Part shown: positions 10,475 to 21,957 of the stretch, in pieces
How the letters are laid out: every line of letters starts with the position of its first letter
Numbering within the stretch: the stretch's first letter is position 1
From: Maratus speciosus
Lineage: Eukaryota > Arthropoda > Arachnida > Araneae > Salticidae
DNA: 64,000 nt
Assembly: GCA_963932465.1 (NCBI GenBank)
Contig: OZ010795.1
Coordinates: forward strand, 523,843,451 to 523,907,450
Direction of reading: 5' to 3'
Made by a program: the position numbers and the translations under genes
The notes under the pieces: generated by a model
Databases searched by the model: none
Told to the model about the DNA's origin: nothing
The model's input: only the letters and a program-made list of their open reading frames with translations

Positions 10475-11490
10475 GTAGGGGGCTCTGCCCCCTACGAGCT
10501 ACGCTCGTCAACCACTGTTCAGACACCGCAGAGCGCAGACTCTAACAGCACGCTAATTTGACCGGCTTTAAAAAGATTTCGGAAGACTGGATTATAATTT
10601 GGATCTGACAATTATAATCTGACGTAAGTTTCACCAAACTTTTCTTTCTCTTTTTAATATTCACGTAAAAATACTTTTGTTAGAAATGAAATATTATGAT
10701 CATCTTAAAATATCAAATAAATGTCTCGCGCAATTTTTAAATTTAAACTGTTTTGCAATTTTATGTTTTGTTCATGTTACGTAATAAGTGTAATGTGACG
10801 TAAATGTGACGTAAATTCTCCTATTTAAGACTTCTATAACACATGTTAACGAATTTACTATTTTACAATATTCTTTCTCTTTAAAATTCACGTGTAAATA
10901 TAGCTTTTATAACGAAATTTTCAATGAGTTGCTGCTTTTTATATTTTCTGTTTATAATAGTCACGTGTAAAACAAATTTTTAATTTGAAGCAAACATTAT
11001 TGTTTGCGCTGTTTATATAGTTGGCAACCGTTTAAATTAATACAATTTTCTAAAATATGTAAAAAATATCTCTCGAAATGCTGAAAATTTGAATTTAAAA
11101 TAGAAATAAAACCTCAAAAAATGATTCAAATTAAAAAACTAAATGCAGTCTGCACACTGGGAAATTCTAACGCATAAAATGATCTAAAAATTATTAAATT
11201 CCTATGTACATTTTTGCTCCTATAAAACTTTTTTAATGGAACGATTTTGTCCAACTTTGGCATTAAACATCTCTTAAAATAATTCTTTGATTTGAAAACT
11301 CTCTGCATCAGCGTGTTTATCAAACATTTCTCTATAATACTACCGATTTTCATATTTTTCTATGCAACAGTTCTTTTAATATTAACGAAGAAAGGCCAAG
11401 ATTAAGCATTCAAATTGGATGTCGATCTGCTGGGAACATCTACGCAGATTTTCATGGGTCCATTTCGAAATCAAAACTTTTTTTTATATA
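10475..11490 (-). mobile_element. Helitron-like 1-kb repeat, copy 1
   Basis: Read on the minus strand, the element starts near TATATAAAAAAAAGTTTTGA and ends in a GGGGGCAGAGCCCCC hairpin, with CTAC where copy 2 has CTAG. It matches copy 2 along its whole length with scattered differences. A helicase or Rep protein is not encoded; the minus frame at 11126-11353 is unrecognised. Confidence 0.65.
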
Positions 11491-12494
11491 CTAGGGGGCT
11501 CTGCCCCTTACGAGCTACGCTCGTCAACCCCCGTTCAGACACCGCAGACTCTAACAGCACGCTAATCTGATCGGCTTTAAAACGATTTCGGAAGATTGAA
11601 TTATAATTTGAATCTGACGTAATTTTCAACAAACTTTTCTTTCTCTTTTTAATATTCACGTAAAAATACTTTTGTTAGAAATGAAATATTATGATCATCT
11701 TAAAATATCAAATACATGTCTCGCGCAATTTTTTTAATTTAAACTGTTTTGCAATATTATTTTTTTTTGTTCATTTTACGTAATAAGTGTAATGTGACGT
11801 AAATGTGACGTAAATTCTGCTATTTAAGACTTCTAACGCATGTTAATGAATTTATTATTTTACAATATTCTTTCTCTTTTAAAATTCACGTGTAAGTATA
11901 GTTTTATGACGTAATTTTCAATGAGTTCCTGCTTTTTATATTTTCTGTTTATAATAGTCACGTGTAAAATAAATTTTTAATTTGAAGCGAGCATTATTGT
12001 TTGCGCTGTTTATACAGTTGGTAACAGTTTAAATTAATACAATTTTCTAAATTTTGTAAAAAATATCTCTCGAAATGCTGAAAATTTGAATTTGAAATAG
12101 AAATAAAATCTCAAAAAATGAGTCAAATTTAAATACTAAAAACAGTATGCACACCGGGAAATTCTGACGCATAAAATGATCTAAAAATGATTAAATTCCT
12201 ATGTACAGTTTTTGCTCCTATAAAACTTTTTTAATGGAACGATTTTGCCCACCTTTAGCATTAAATATCTCTTAAAATAATTCTTCGATTTGAAAACTGT
12301 CCTCATCAGCGTGTTTATCAAACATTTCTCTATAATACTACCGATTTTCATATTTTTCTATGAAACAGTTGTTTTAATATTAACGAAGAAAGGCCAAGAT
12401 TAAGCATTCAAATTGGATGCCGATCTGCCGGGAACATCTACGCAGATTTTCATGGGTCCATTTCCAAATCAAAACTTTTTTTTTTTATATATAG
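11491..12494 (-). mobile_element. Helitron-like 1-kb repeat, copy 2 (head-to-tail with copy 1)
   Basis: On the minus strand it starts TCTATATATAAAAAA and ends GGGGCAGAGCCCCCTAG followed by T, as expected for a rolling-circle 3' end (hairpin, then CTRR, then T). Its CTAG abuts copy 1 with no spacer. A 5' flanking A is not seen, so target AT is unproven. Confidence 0.65.
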
Positions 12495-12726
12495 AAGGAT
12501 AGAAGGATTTGATTACAGATTTTTTATGTTCAGATTGGAAGTTTTTGCCCAAACTACCGCATCTGCGTTACTGCAGTGGTGAAACATTTTTAATTACACA
12601 TTGGTAAACTGCATCCCACATTGTGATGCAATACCGCACACATCAGAGCCTAATGATGACACTCTCTATTAATTTTGAAAAGCGTTCGTCTGAGGGCGGT
12701 AGTTATTGAAAAACTTGACATATTAA

Positions 12727-13325
12727 ACAAAAACATAATTTGAAGAACAAATTAAAAAAACGAAATTAATTTCCTACATTGTTTAAGCCCGAGAAGGGAC
12801 AGATATTAAGTTATTTCATTCAATTAGTTCTACATTTAACTTTATTTTTTTGTAACAAATTAGTTAAGCCAATTGAAGATTAAAAAATAAAAATAAAATT
12901 CATACCATATGATTCTTAAAACACCCTAAAAAAATAGATTCCGTTCAAATGAAATCAAAATAAATCTTAGACTTCTTCTATTTTGAATTGAAAATATTTG
13001 TATTGCAGATTTTGTATTATGTTTACGACAATTGTGCATAAAATGATAAGATGCATGCAAAATACAAAGCTTAAAAAAATGTCTAAGATTTATTTCGATT
13101 TCATTTGAACGGAATCTATTTTTTTAGGGTGTTTCAAGTATCATATGGTATGGATTTTATTTTTATTTTTTAATCTTCAATTGGCTTAACTAATTTGTTA
13201 CAAAAAATAAAGTTAAATGTAGAACTAATTGAATGAAATAACTTAATATCTGTCCCTTCTCCGGCTTAAATAATGTAGGAAATAAATTTCGTTTTTTTAA
13301 TTTGTTCTTCAAATTATGTTTTTGT
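12727..13325. mobile_element. Palindromic foldback element flanked by TTAA
   Basis: Arms of about 248 bp (12727-12974 and 13078-13325) are near-perfect reverse complements, beginning ACAAAAACATAATTTGAAG. The spacer is about 103 bp. TTAA lies at 12723-12726 and 13326-13329. TTAA is the duplication of piggyBac and Kolobok; the ends lack the CCY start of piggyBac. No open frame. Confidence 0.75.
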
Positions 13326-13369
13326 TTAAAAATTATATTAACCCGAATTATCGGTGATACCCCGCCATT

Positions 13370-13905
13370 TTAAAGCAACATAATGGGTACAACAAAGCTC
13401 AGCAATAACTTGATCCAGACCTTAGTAATTCCTGTGCACATGCTCACTCATATCTAAATCGGTTGATATGTACGAGTGCTGTTGCAGGCAAAAAATCAGA
13501 TTTTTCAAAATGTCACACACATTGGAAATTCAAACTGCTATATCTCGGCCTTTTTTTTTAGATAAAGGAAAAACAAAAAATTATCCGGAATCTTTGTAAC
13601 AAGCTGAAACACAGAAGAAAAAAATCTTTTTTCAATTTCTAATTTTTTTGTACCTTATTTTAAATTAATTTTTTTTTTAATTTTTAAACGGACACAATTA
13701 TGAAACAAGATGGCGAATGAAGTCAGCAAACGAACTCGACCCAGAGATTGCTATGTACTATGCACATGCCTTGTCATATCCTAATCGGTTCATAAATAGG
13801 CGCGTTATCGCGTGACAAAAATCAGATCGTTTCAAAATGTCAGCCACACTATAATTTCAAAGCGCTATAACTCAACCGCTCTTCAAATTTCGTATTTAAT
13901 GAAAT
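13370..13905 (+). repeat. ~320-bp satellite-like family S, two diverged units
   Basis: Units share GCTATGTACTATG, AATCGGTTCATAAATA, TTATCGCGTGACAAA, TTTCAAAATGTCAG and AGTGCTATAACTC-like segments with blocks near 23.1-23.6, 28.9-29.2 and 30.2-30.8 kb, all in the same orientation. Confidence 0.75.
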
Positions 13906-13914
13906 AAAAATATA

Positions 13915-14415
13915 TAAAAGCCAGACACTTTAGGCGGCCCTAAAACTGTGCCAGACACGTGTCACGTGCCATTTTTTGACTACCCCAAAAAGTTATTAGA
14001 GGCACGTTGAGATTGAGACAGAAAAATATTTATGCTTAGAAAAAAATATTTTGAAAGTGACAGACACTTTAGTTGGCACTTTCTACTTGCCAGACAACAT
14101 AGAATGTCAAACTCGAGTCTCAGTAAAGCTGGACTTGCGGTGCCTCACTGAAGATCCATTTACTGACTTACGATACAAACAAAGCGTAAATCGCGTTGCA
14201 TCTTAAGATGAATTTTAACTGGATGCGTGCACAATCACAACAAATCTAACTGCGATAGGCTTTCGTATGGTTCTCGTGGTGTATTTAAGTTTAATATCGT
14301 TAAATTACATAGGAAACAATTTTTCTTCATAGGCCGTAATGTAACGAAGTTTTTTGAGTGTCACTGTAAATGAACCATATATTCTACAGCTACACACTTC
14401 ATTTTCTATACCGAA
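13915..14415 (+). repeat. Repeat F, plus copy (inverted partner at 22310-22910)
   Basis: The segment runs from CCAGACACTTTAGGCGGCCC through TTACGATACAAACAAAGCG and CATAGGCCGTAATGTAACG to TACAGCTACACACTTC. It is found reverse complemented at 22310-22910. Followed by GAGGGACAGACAGACAGGC near 14490. Confidence 0.8.
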
Positions 14416-15807
14416 CATGCCATAGTGTTACCTAATAACATCTATGAATTTCATGGCAATCGGACTATATTTATTAGAGGTAGAGCTCTGAGGGACAGAC
14501 AGACAGGCAAACCAAATCGACAAACACATTTCAACTTTGTTGGAAAGATTTAAAAATGCCTATTAAACTTATATGCTTATTAAATTATTATTATACGTAT
14601 GTATGTTTTAAAGTATCAGTAAAATTTAGCTGCGGAATTTCAGTAGAATGCCTTTAAAATATAAAAAAGTGCCCAGCTAAACTGATGGCATTGAGCTCAC
14701 ACTAGGGTGGTCCTTAAAAAATTAACTTTTAAAATTTCTATGGGGCACCCTCTTATTTTGTTCTATGTATAAAATAAAGACCTCCACAAAAATTTAAAAA
14801 TTTTAAAACCTTTTTTAGGGGTCGCTACCAAGGTTTGAATTTTTTTTTAAATTAAAAATTGACATATTTTGTAATCTAATAATATATTATTAATACAAAT
14901 CCATAGTCATTGCCAAATGGAATCATGGTATGATATTAGGCTGTAAAGACTGTCTTTTGTTTCAAGTTTCAATATATTTACACAACCTATTGTCCGAACA
15001 CAGTCAGGAGTATTTCATGTCTACACTCTATTTCATCTGAACTTGGTCCCATTGTGAAAGGTAGAGAATCTAACATTCCGCCTTGAAAAATAGTTCTCCG
15101 TTATTGTTTAATCTTAAATAGCTAAAATGCATAAAAATTTATAAGATAATGTTTATAAATTATAGAATTTGACTTTTTGATATTCGTAAAATGTCGTACT
15201 TAATAGACATATTCGTAATCTGAAGACGAGCAAGCAGAGGCCAAAACTTAAAAAAAGAGTTTTCGGCAAGAGTTCTTTTGACTGTTCACTGGAATTGCAA
15301 AATTTTAGAAGACATTTCAGGATCTGAAACTGTAGACAGATTACCCATTATTGTTTCATGTAAAGGTATTGACCAGTTGCTTGTTGTTCCAAAACTTCAA
15401 TCAGGATAGTTCAAGAGGCAATAGCTTCTGCTGGTAACATAATATTGGAGTCGTGGGAGTACCGAGCAAGTAAACTGTATGATTTTTGATATAGCCTTTG
15501 ATAATTCTACACTGTAAAAAATTTTCCGAAACGTTTCCGAATGCAACGGAGACCTGTGCTGCACGATACTAACGGAAAGGTTTCAGATTCGAGCAGAAAA
15601 CTGTTTCGGTTATAATACGGAACATTTCCGATTCGCAATGAAATGTTTCTGAATATATCGGAAACCCTTCATTACGGATCGGAAAGGTTTCTGAATACAT
15701 ATGAAATCTTTCTGAAGACTAAGAAATGTTTTTGAATGTATAGGAAACCTTTTATTACGAATTGGATAGGTTTCGGAATATATGTGGAACCTTTCTGAAG
15801 ACGAGGA

Positions 15808-16022
15808 TTATTTTAAAATTTACATAAAAAGCACAAATAACTACTAAAATTACTTGCAGGTGCATACATATAATGTAAAATCATTTAAAATACATTAGAA
15901 ATATCTCAAAAATACATTAAAATTTTTAAGATATTTCTAATATATTTTAAATAAATTTATATTATGTGTAATGCACCTGCAAGTAGTTTTAGTACATTTA
16001 TTTGAGCTTTTTTACATAAATT
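15808..16022. repeat. Foldback, arms about 97 bp
   Basis: Left arm 15808-15905 and right arm 15925-16022 pair well. Shared blocks include ACTTGCAGGTGCAT, TTTACATAA and TTAGAAATATCT. Confidence 0.8.
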
Positions 16023-16200
16023 TTAATTTTTTACTCAAGTTGAATTTAGCACTAGTATTTGAACATTCAATTATTGAAGATTATTTTGTGAAAGGGGCTT
16101 AGTTTAGTAAAATGGATTTTGTGAAGAAACCAGTTTTATTAAATGAATTTTTATGAAAGAGTCTTATATGGAAGTTCATTTCTGAATGATCTTTTTTCTG

Positions 16201-16235
<35 letters not shown>

Positions 16236-16900
16236 TTGGATTTATTCTGAAAAAAAAAATCAATATTATTATAACTTTTTCATAATTTAGATAAAATTTT
16301 ATTGCGTTTTAACATCTTGCAGTGATATTTTTTTAACCATGCGGATTAACAAGTAACATTAAAGTTCCTGAACTGTATTATTATTGAAAATGGAATGATA
16401 AATTCTTTCGAAAAGCGTTTTACTTATTTTTTTTAATCATTTATAGCATTATTTTTACTTATTATTTTAGTTCTTTATTAGCGTTTCTTTGTTGCACTGA
16501 CATTTTAATACATAACATTTTATTATTATTAGTGCATGTAAATAAGATATGATTGCAATTTATGTTATTGTTGATTCAATATCGTATTACGCTTTTCACA
16601 GCATAATATTAATAAATTAAAATGCCTTATAACTTAAAGCAAGAAATTTTGTGTACTATATTTTCATAAAATAAGCTGATGGTTAATGATATAGAATTTT
16701 TCAATTTTGTTTACTGTAAAGTGCATAAGTTATATAACAATAGTATTTTTTTTTTTCTACAATTCAGTCTTGCAAAATCAGAAGAAAACATTTTCCTTTT
16801 CAAGCAAGAACATTTAGATGAACAAGTAAAATTCAAATCGCAAAAAATGCAATGGTTAATTTTTTCGAAGCATTAAAAAAAAAAAAAGTGTTTTTTTTTT

Positions 16901-16934
<34 letters not shown>

Positions 16935-17700
16935 TTACATATCTAAACCTGAGTACTAAACATGTTAATGATCTTAAAACGATTCTTTTTATTTTTCTTT
17001 CAAAATTGGAGAAGAAAAAAGGTGAATATAAAAAATCAAATTTTTGAAATCTTTTTAGGAAACAGCAAAACAAATGAATCAATTTTATTTACTATAATGA
17101 TTTATAAAAATAGATCCTATAATTGTAAGAATAGTTTACTGTTTATTTTTATTCACAATACCGTATTTTTTACGTAAAAGCAATCAACAATAAAGAAGTA
17201 AAATGACAATTAACCTTCAGCTTGTTTGATTAAAATATAATACATAAATTTTCTTTTAAGTTATAACGCATTTAATAATTTGTTAAGAACACGCTGTAAA
17301 AAGGAGAATACGATACCGCAATCAGTATGAACATCAAGTTTAACTATATTATCTTATTTTCATGCACACATGTATATATATTATAATAAAAAAACAGACA
17401 AAACAGTCTGATATATTAAAAAACAAATAGGTTATTAATTTCTTTTCGTGTACTGCAACAAAGAAAACTAATAAAGAAGTAATAATAAATAATAGTAAGT
17501 AAAAGTAATACTGTAGATGGTTAAAAAAAAAAAAAACACTTACCCAGAATTACGATCGTTCCGCGTTCAAAATTATACTAAATTTCCAAAGCTCTGAAAA
17601 AGTCCTTTGTAATATCCAAGATACTTTTCTTGCATAATTTTAAAACGCAATAAAAAATACCCACAAAATATAACAAAAATGTTATAATATTGGTTTTTTT
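16023..17700. other. AT-rich interior of inserted element
   Basis: Simple repeats only: (TA)n at 16205-16233, then A13, T20 and G21 at 16875-16931. Short open frames (60-71 codons) are composition artefacts. Confidence 0.6.
16875..16931 (+). repeat. Adjacent poly(A), poly(T) and poly(G) tracts
   Basis: A run of 13 A, then GTG, 20 T and 21 G. The G run could form a quadruplex or triplex; it is also a place where read or assembly length is unreliable. Confidence 0.9.
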
Positions 17701-18059
17701 TTTTTCAAAATAAAAGCGAATTCAAATACACGTGGTCCTACGCCGCCATCTCATACACACGAGCTGACTTTCACTTTAGGCGATTGCTTGCTGTCCGTTT
17801 CAGCGTAAAGAGAAATAGTGGTGAAATACTTCGAGCGCATGCGTACAGACGCTTTCTCTGTTACACGGAAAGTACGAGGGAAAGTAAATTGAAACACCCA
17901 GGAAAATTCCCGGTTGTTTCGGAAAATAGAAATAGCTCTCACATATCCGGTACTATCAGAAATGTTCCTGTTAGAATAGTAAACGTTCCCACTATTTTTT
18001 ACAGTTTAGAGCAGAATATGAACAAAGAAATGATTTGGATTGCCATCATCATATCTTGA

Positions 18060-19370
18060 GATACTGTTTTTGTTCTTTATCTTTTGAATGAAGTTTATTG
18101 TATTCCTCCATATGTGCTATATAACTTTCGGCTACATCATTAACAAGTTTGACTGAAGTCGCTAGTGCCCTACATGTCTTGTAGGATTCATTATTATTCC
18201 TATTAGCTGCATCTGTTTCAAAAAAGTCTAAGGCAAAACCAATATTTTTAAATAAAAACCTAGAGTGCTGTTTTTATGAAAATCTTGCAAGATATTTTGG
18301 AGAATGACATCAGGATCAGCTCGTATATGTTTCAAAGGTTCATAATTTTCTGCATTTTTCGAAGCATGCACCATTTTTCTTTTATTTTCAAAAAAGACAT
18401 TGTCATCGAAAAATGCAAAAGCAACTAATTCTGTGAAGTACAGAAATATCCTAGGAATTTCTTCAAAGCACACAAAGAAATTATTTCATTCACATTTTTC
18501 TCTTTTTTCAAGTTCTTCGGGAGCAATAAATCATTGGGCCTGATACCAGTGTGAATGTAGATTTTCACAACAAACGAGAAAACTTGACGAACTCCAGATT
18601 TTTTCTACTTAGAGAGTTTAAACTGATCTCTAAATAAATAAATCTTGAGCAAGTACATCACCTTCACCATTCATGGAGCCCAATGCAATCCCCACCTGGG
18701 GCTCTAATGTAAACACCTCTTTCAGGTACTGCTTCTAAGAAAACGATGGCAAGGTCTATCGGTTCCTTGTAATCGTCCATTGGTTGAAAATCTCTAGGAT
18801 GATTTTGAGCAAATTCTGTGATTTCGGAAGCATTATGTGTTATTTTTTTCATTGATTAAATTGTCAGTTATGAGAGTCTGAAATATGCCATAATCGATAG
18901 ACATCCACGAAATTTTAAATTGTTGGAATAATGGTATGTCCGGTCCGCTTGAAACTCCGAGAGACTTAATAACAACTTCCTCAAGCATAATTTAAAGGAT
19001 GTGATGATTGCAAGCCAAACCATTTCATTGTTCACATTCTAATCCAGAACAGCTCAAGCTGCTCCTGATAAACAGGTATCAACAAAGTTTATATCAAAAG
19101 ACATACATTTTATTTGCTTATAATCTCCACAACTCCAATGTTTCGTTAATAGCAGGAGCTATTGCCTCACTTGTTCCTGATTGAAATTGTGGAACAGCTA
19201 TTTAAATGGTCAGTACCTTTACGTGAAACAATAATGGTTAACCTGTCTACAGTTTCAGTTGCTGAAATGTCTTCTAAAATTTTGCAATCCCAGTGAACAG
19301 TCAAAGGAAAGCTTTCCAAAAACTTTTTTTTAAGTTTTGATGCTCTGATACGAATGATAGGATGCTCTTC
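18060..19370 (-). pseudogene. Transposase pseudogene, right copy
   Basis: Minus-strand reading begins EEHPIIRIRASKLKKKF, then FPLTVHWDCKILEDISATET, VDRLTIIVSRKGTDHLN and a stop. After frame changes come KCMSFD (catalytic-type Asp), NNEMVWLA, then in other frames SGPDIPLFQQFKISW-type residues. Next are YLLKIYLFRDQFKLS, FAFFDDNVFFENKRKMVHAS, FFETDAANRNNNESYKTCRA and VNDVAESYIAHMEEYNKLHS, ending KDKEQKQYL near 18060. The order matches a single conserved transposase, so most of the gene is present but broken by at least five stops or frameshifts. The left copy supports the same N-terminal half. Family name not certain; no domain search was possible. Confidence 0.72.
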
Positions 19371-20204
19371 GATACGATACTCTTTGATACAAATATGGCC
19401 ATTTAGTATGATATTTGACGAATATAAAAAAAATCAAAATCTATAATTTATAAACATTATCTTATAAATTCCTATGCATTTTAGATATTTAAGATTAAAA
19501 AATAACGGAGAACTATTTTTCAAGGTGGAATGTTAGATTCTCTACCTTTCATAATGGGGCCAAGTCCGGGTGAAATAGAGTGTAGACATGAAATACTCCT
19601 GACTGTGTTCGGATAATAGGTTGTGTAAATATATTGAAACGTGAAACAAAAGACAGTCTTTACAGCCTAATATCATACCATGATTCCATTTGACAATGAC
19701 TATGGATTTGTATTAATAATATATTATTAGATTACAAAATATGTCAATTTTCAATTAAAAAAAAAAATTCAAACCTTGGTAGCGATCCCTAAAAAATGTT
19801 TTAAAATTTTAAAATTTTTGTGGAGGTCTTTATTTTATACATAGAACAAAATAGGAGGGTGCCCCATAGAAAATTTTAAATTTAATTTTTTAAGGACCAC
19901 CCTAGCTCACAGGCTATTCACACTAATTGTATATTATACTTTTACTATAAAGAATAATGTCCCTCAAAAAATAAGTGAAGTGGTATTAGACCCCGTTTCC
20001 CCATTTATACTTAACCAATGAACCTCCAAATTTAATCATGGAAGCTCCTTAACATAATAAACCGGTATACCAAATTCGGAGCAAATCGAATAATTGTGCA
20101 TGAAAAACACGTGTATCTAAATTAAGGGTTGTGGACTGACACCCCTTTTCCCCCTTTATCCTTAAACAATGAACCCCCAAAATTTATCAGGGAAGCCCTT
20201 TAAC

Positions 20205-20381
20205 CAGGGTTCGTACGGGTACCGTTATTTTCAAGGGCAAATGTCAGTATTTTTGTATAGAAAAATAAATCTAGTTTAAACACGCGAATTTTCACCTTAT
20301 TTAAGAAGAGATTTTCTATAAGAAAATACTGGTACCGAAGAATTTCTTAGTTTGGAAATTCAAGGACACGTACGAAACCTG
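20205..20381. mobile_element. Small MITE, CAGGGTTCGTACG ends
   Basis: 177 bp with ends CAGGGTTCGTACGGGT and, inverted on the right, CAGGTTTCGTACGTGTCC. It interrupts a satellite unit whose uninterrupted form (CCTTAACATAATAAACC) recurs nearby; CTTTAAC and CTTAAC flank it. The CAGGG start suggests hAT. Confidence 0.6.
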
Positions 20382-20822
20382 CTTAACATAATAAACCGGT
20401 ATACCAAATTCGGAGCAAATCCAATAATTCTGCATGAAAAACCCATTTATCCGAATTAAGGGGGGCGGACTAACACCCCTTTTCTCTCTTTATCCTTAAC
20501 CAATGAACCCCCAAAACTAATCAGGGAAGTTCCTTAACATAATAAACCGGTTCACCAAATTTGGAGCAAACCGAATAATTCTTCATGAAAAACCCATTTA
20601 TCTGGGGGGGGGGGGACTAACCCCCCTTTTTCCCCTTTATCCTTAACCAATGAGCCCCCAAAACTAATCGGTGAAGCGCCTTATCAGAATGAAACTAGAA
20701 AAAAATTGAAGCAAATGGGATGTTTCTATCAAGAGTTATCCCGTTACGTACATACGTACACACGTAAGTACATACAGAGCCGGCGGGCACATAAACCCTC
20801 AAGCTTTGATAGCCTGTGAGCT

Positions 20823-21789
20823 AAAAATAAAATATTTTCGATTATTTGGCGCTAAAAGACGAATGTGCACGCGATTTGGCGGGTAAAACTTTTCCTCACC
20901 AAACGCGAATATTTTATGAATCTGAAAATTGCTTGTTAAATGATTATTCGAATGCGCGGTACTTAAGGAATTTAAACTTAATGAAATATTTTGTTATTTT
21001 TTCTATAAGCTTATGTGATATATACAAGTTGCACGTTGCTGAAGTTATTTAATTTTTGGACGGTTTCACCGGCTGGATAAATTTAAGTGCACTTTAAATG
21101 TAACTGTCCGATTAAGAACTATTTCATTATATATTTCGAAATTACATAACTCGTTGTTTCTATGGCAACAATACTTTTCTCATGTTGTCTCCGACACTAA
21201 CACTATCGAAGACAAATCGACAGTGCTCAGAATCGCACCTTAACTTTGAGTTTAAAGCAATTTTAATCAGTTTAAATTTTGTACTGACCGTCATTAAACG
21301 ATCGTTAAATTTCATTACATATAAATGTATATGACAAAATCATAGATATAAAAGTATATTTATTTATGTTAAAGTTTCTTAAACGAGTTCCGTATAAAGA
21401 GTAGAGAAAGTTTTTTATTAAAGATTATTTTTCATAAAAGTTTCCGAAGTTTTCTGGGTATGCACTTATGCAAACCTTCCTAGTTAAAACTTTCTAAATT
21501 ATATGATGTTAAAAATATATTTGGTGTAAAATGTTTCTTTACATTCATTGAGGCAATTATTAAAATTCATGCAGGTAATAAATTCGTAGACGAGCTGATG
21601 CTACAGCTGTTGTCTTGAGCTATACAGGTAAAAGATATAAATAGTACACATAAATATATTCTATAGTTCGTAAAAAGAGTGTTTTCATCTATCCGATAGA
21701 CAAGATTTATTTTAGTCAAGGACAACGAATGTATTGCGCTATTTGTGAATATATTATTATGATGAATAAAAATAAAATTATACTATACA
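20823..21789. other. AT-rich sequence, nothing recognised
   Basis: One 68-codon frame (20846-21052) shows no motif. Confidence 0.5.
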
Positions 21790-21942
21790 CATAGCTGCCA
21801 ACTTTTACGCTTTTTTCCTACCACTAAAATTTAATATAAAAATTTTTCCATGTTTAAGCATTGAAATCTGCAATTTAAACAAGGCGAAAATTTCTATTAA
21901 ATTTTAGTGGTAAGAAAAAAGCATAAACGTTGTTAGCTATGA
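21788..21942. repeat. Foldback, arms about 55 bp
   Basis: CCTACCACTAAAATTTAATA (near 21818) and TATTAAATTTTAGTGGTA (near 21895) lie in longer inverted arms that start and end in ATAGCTGCCAAC / GTTAGCTAT. Confidence 0.75.
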
Positions 21943-21957
21943 TTATACCTAATGGAG

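Larger units (their letters stand above)
15511..18005. mobile_element. Element with ACTGTAAAAAAT inverted ends inside left copy
   Basis: The ends ACTGTAAAAAAT and ATTTTTTACAGT are followed inside by subterminal repeats of the pattern GGAAAGGTTTCTGAATA (15540-15800) and GGAAAA..CCCGG (17870-17990). Its excision would bring the two transposase blocks together. It contains a foldback (15808-16022), a TA run (16205-16233) and a T/G homopolymer pair (16891-16931). The target duplication is not clear. No coding motif in its 2.5 kb. Confidence 0.6.
15241..18060 (+). pseudogene. Transposase fragment, left copy, interrupted
   Basis: The first block (15241-15509) reads NLKKEFSARVLLTVHWNC, then KILEDISGSETVDRLPIIVS and DQLLVVPKLQSG followed by a stop, then in a shifted frame MIFDIAFDNST, aligned with the MSFD-type Asp motif of the right copy. 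It is then cut by the element at 15511-18005. The second block (18006-18060) resumes as LEQNMNKEMIWIA, matching the NNEMVWLA segment of the right copy. Stops, frame changes and a loss at the insertion point make it non-functional. The HWD/HWN and FD motifs fit a DDE-type transposase family common in arthropod genomes, recalled rather than searched. Confidence 0.7.
14702..19905. mobile_element. Composite DNA transposon: two opposed copies, 6-bp TSD
   Basis: Both outer ends start CTAGGGTGGTCCTTAAAAAA and read inward as inverted repeats for about 800 bp, far into transposase coding sequence. CTCACA flanks it at 14696-14701 and 19906-19911, and the interrupted target is a known terminus of element G, which confirms the duplication. 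The left copy (plus) is cut short in mid-gene; the right copy (minus) reaches the gene's C-terminal region; they meet near 18060. A separate element sits inside the left copy (15511-18005). Superfamily not settled; a 6-bp duplication would fit for instance IS3EU. Confidence 0.78.
14694..20822. repeat. Satellite-bearing element G split by the composite transposon
   Basis: The inverted ends AGCTCACAGGCTAT and ATAGCCTGTGAGCT (20809-20822) delimit an element holding ~155-bp tandem units (about 20040-20700; CATAATAAACCGGTATACC near 20050, 20385, 20538). Its left end is cut after AGCTCACA (14694-14701) by the insertion at 14702-19905 and resumes at 19906. A small MITE at 20205-20381 interrupts the satellite. 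Confidence 0.65.
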
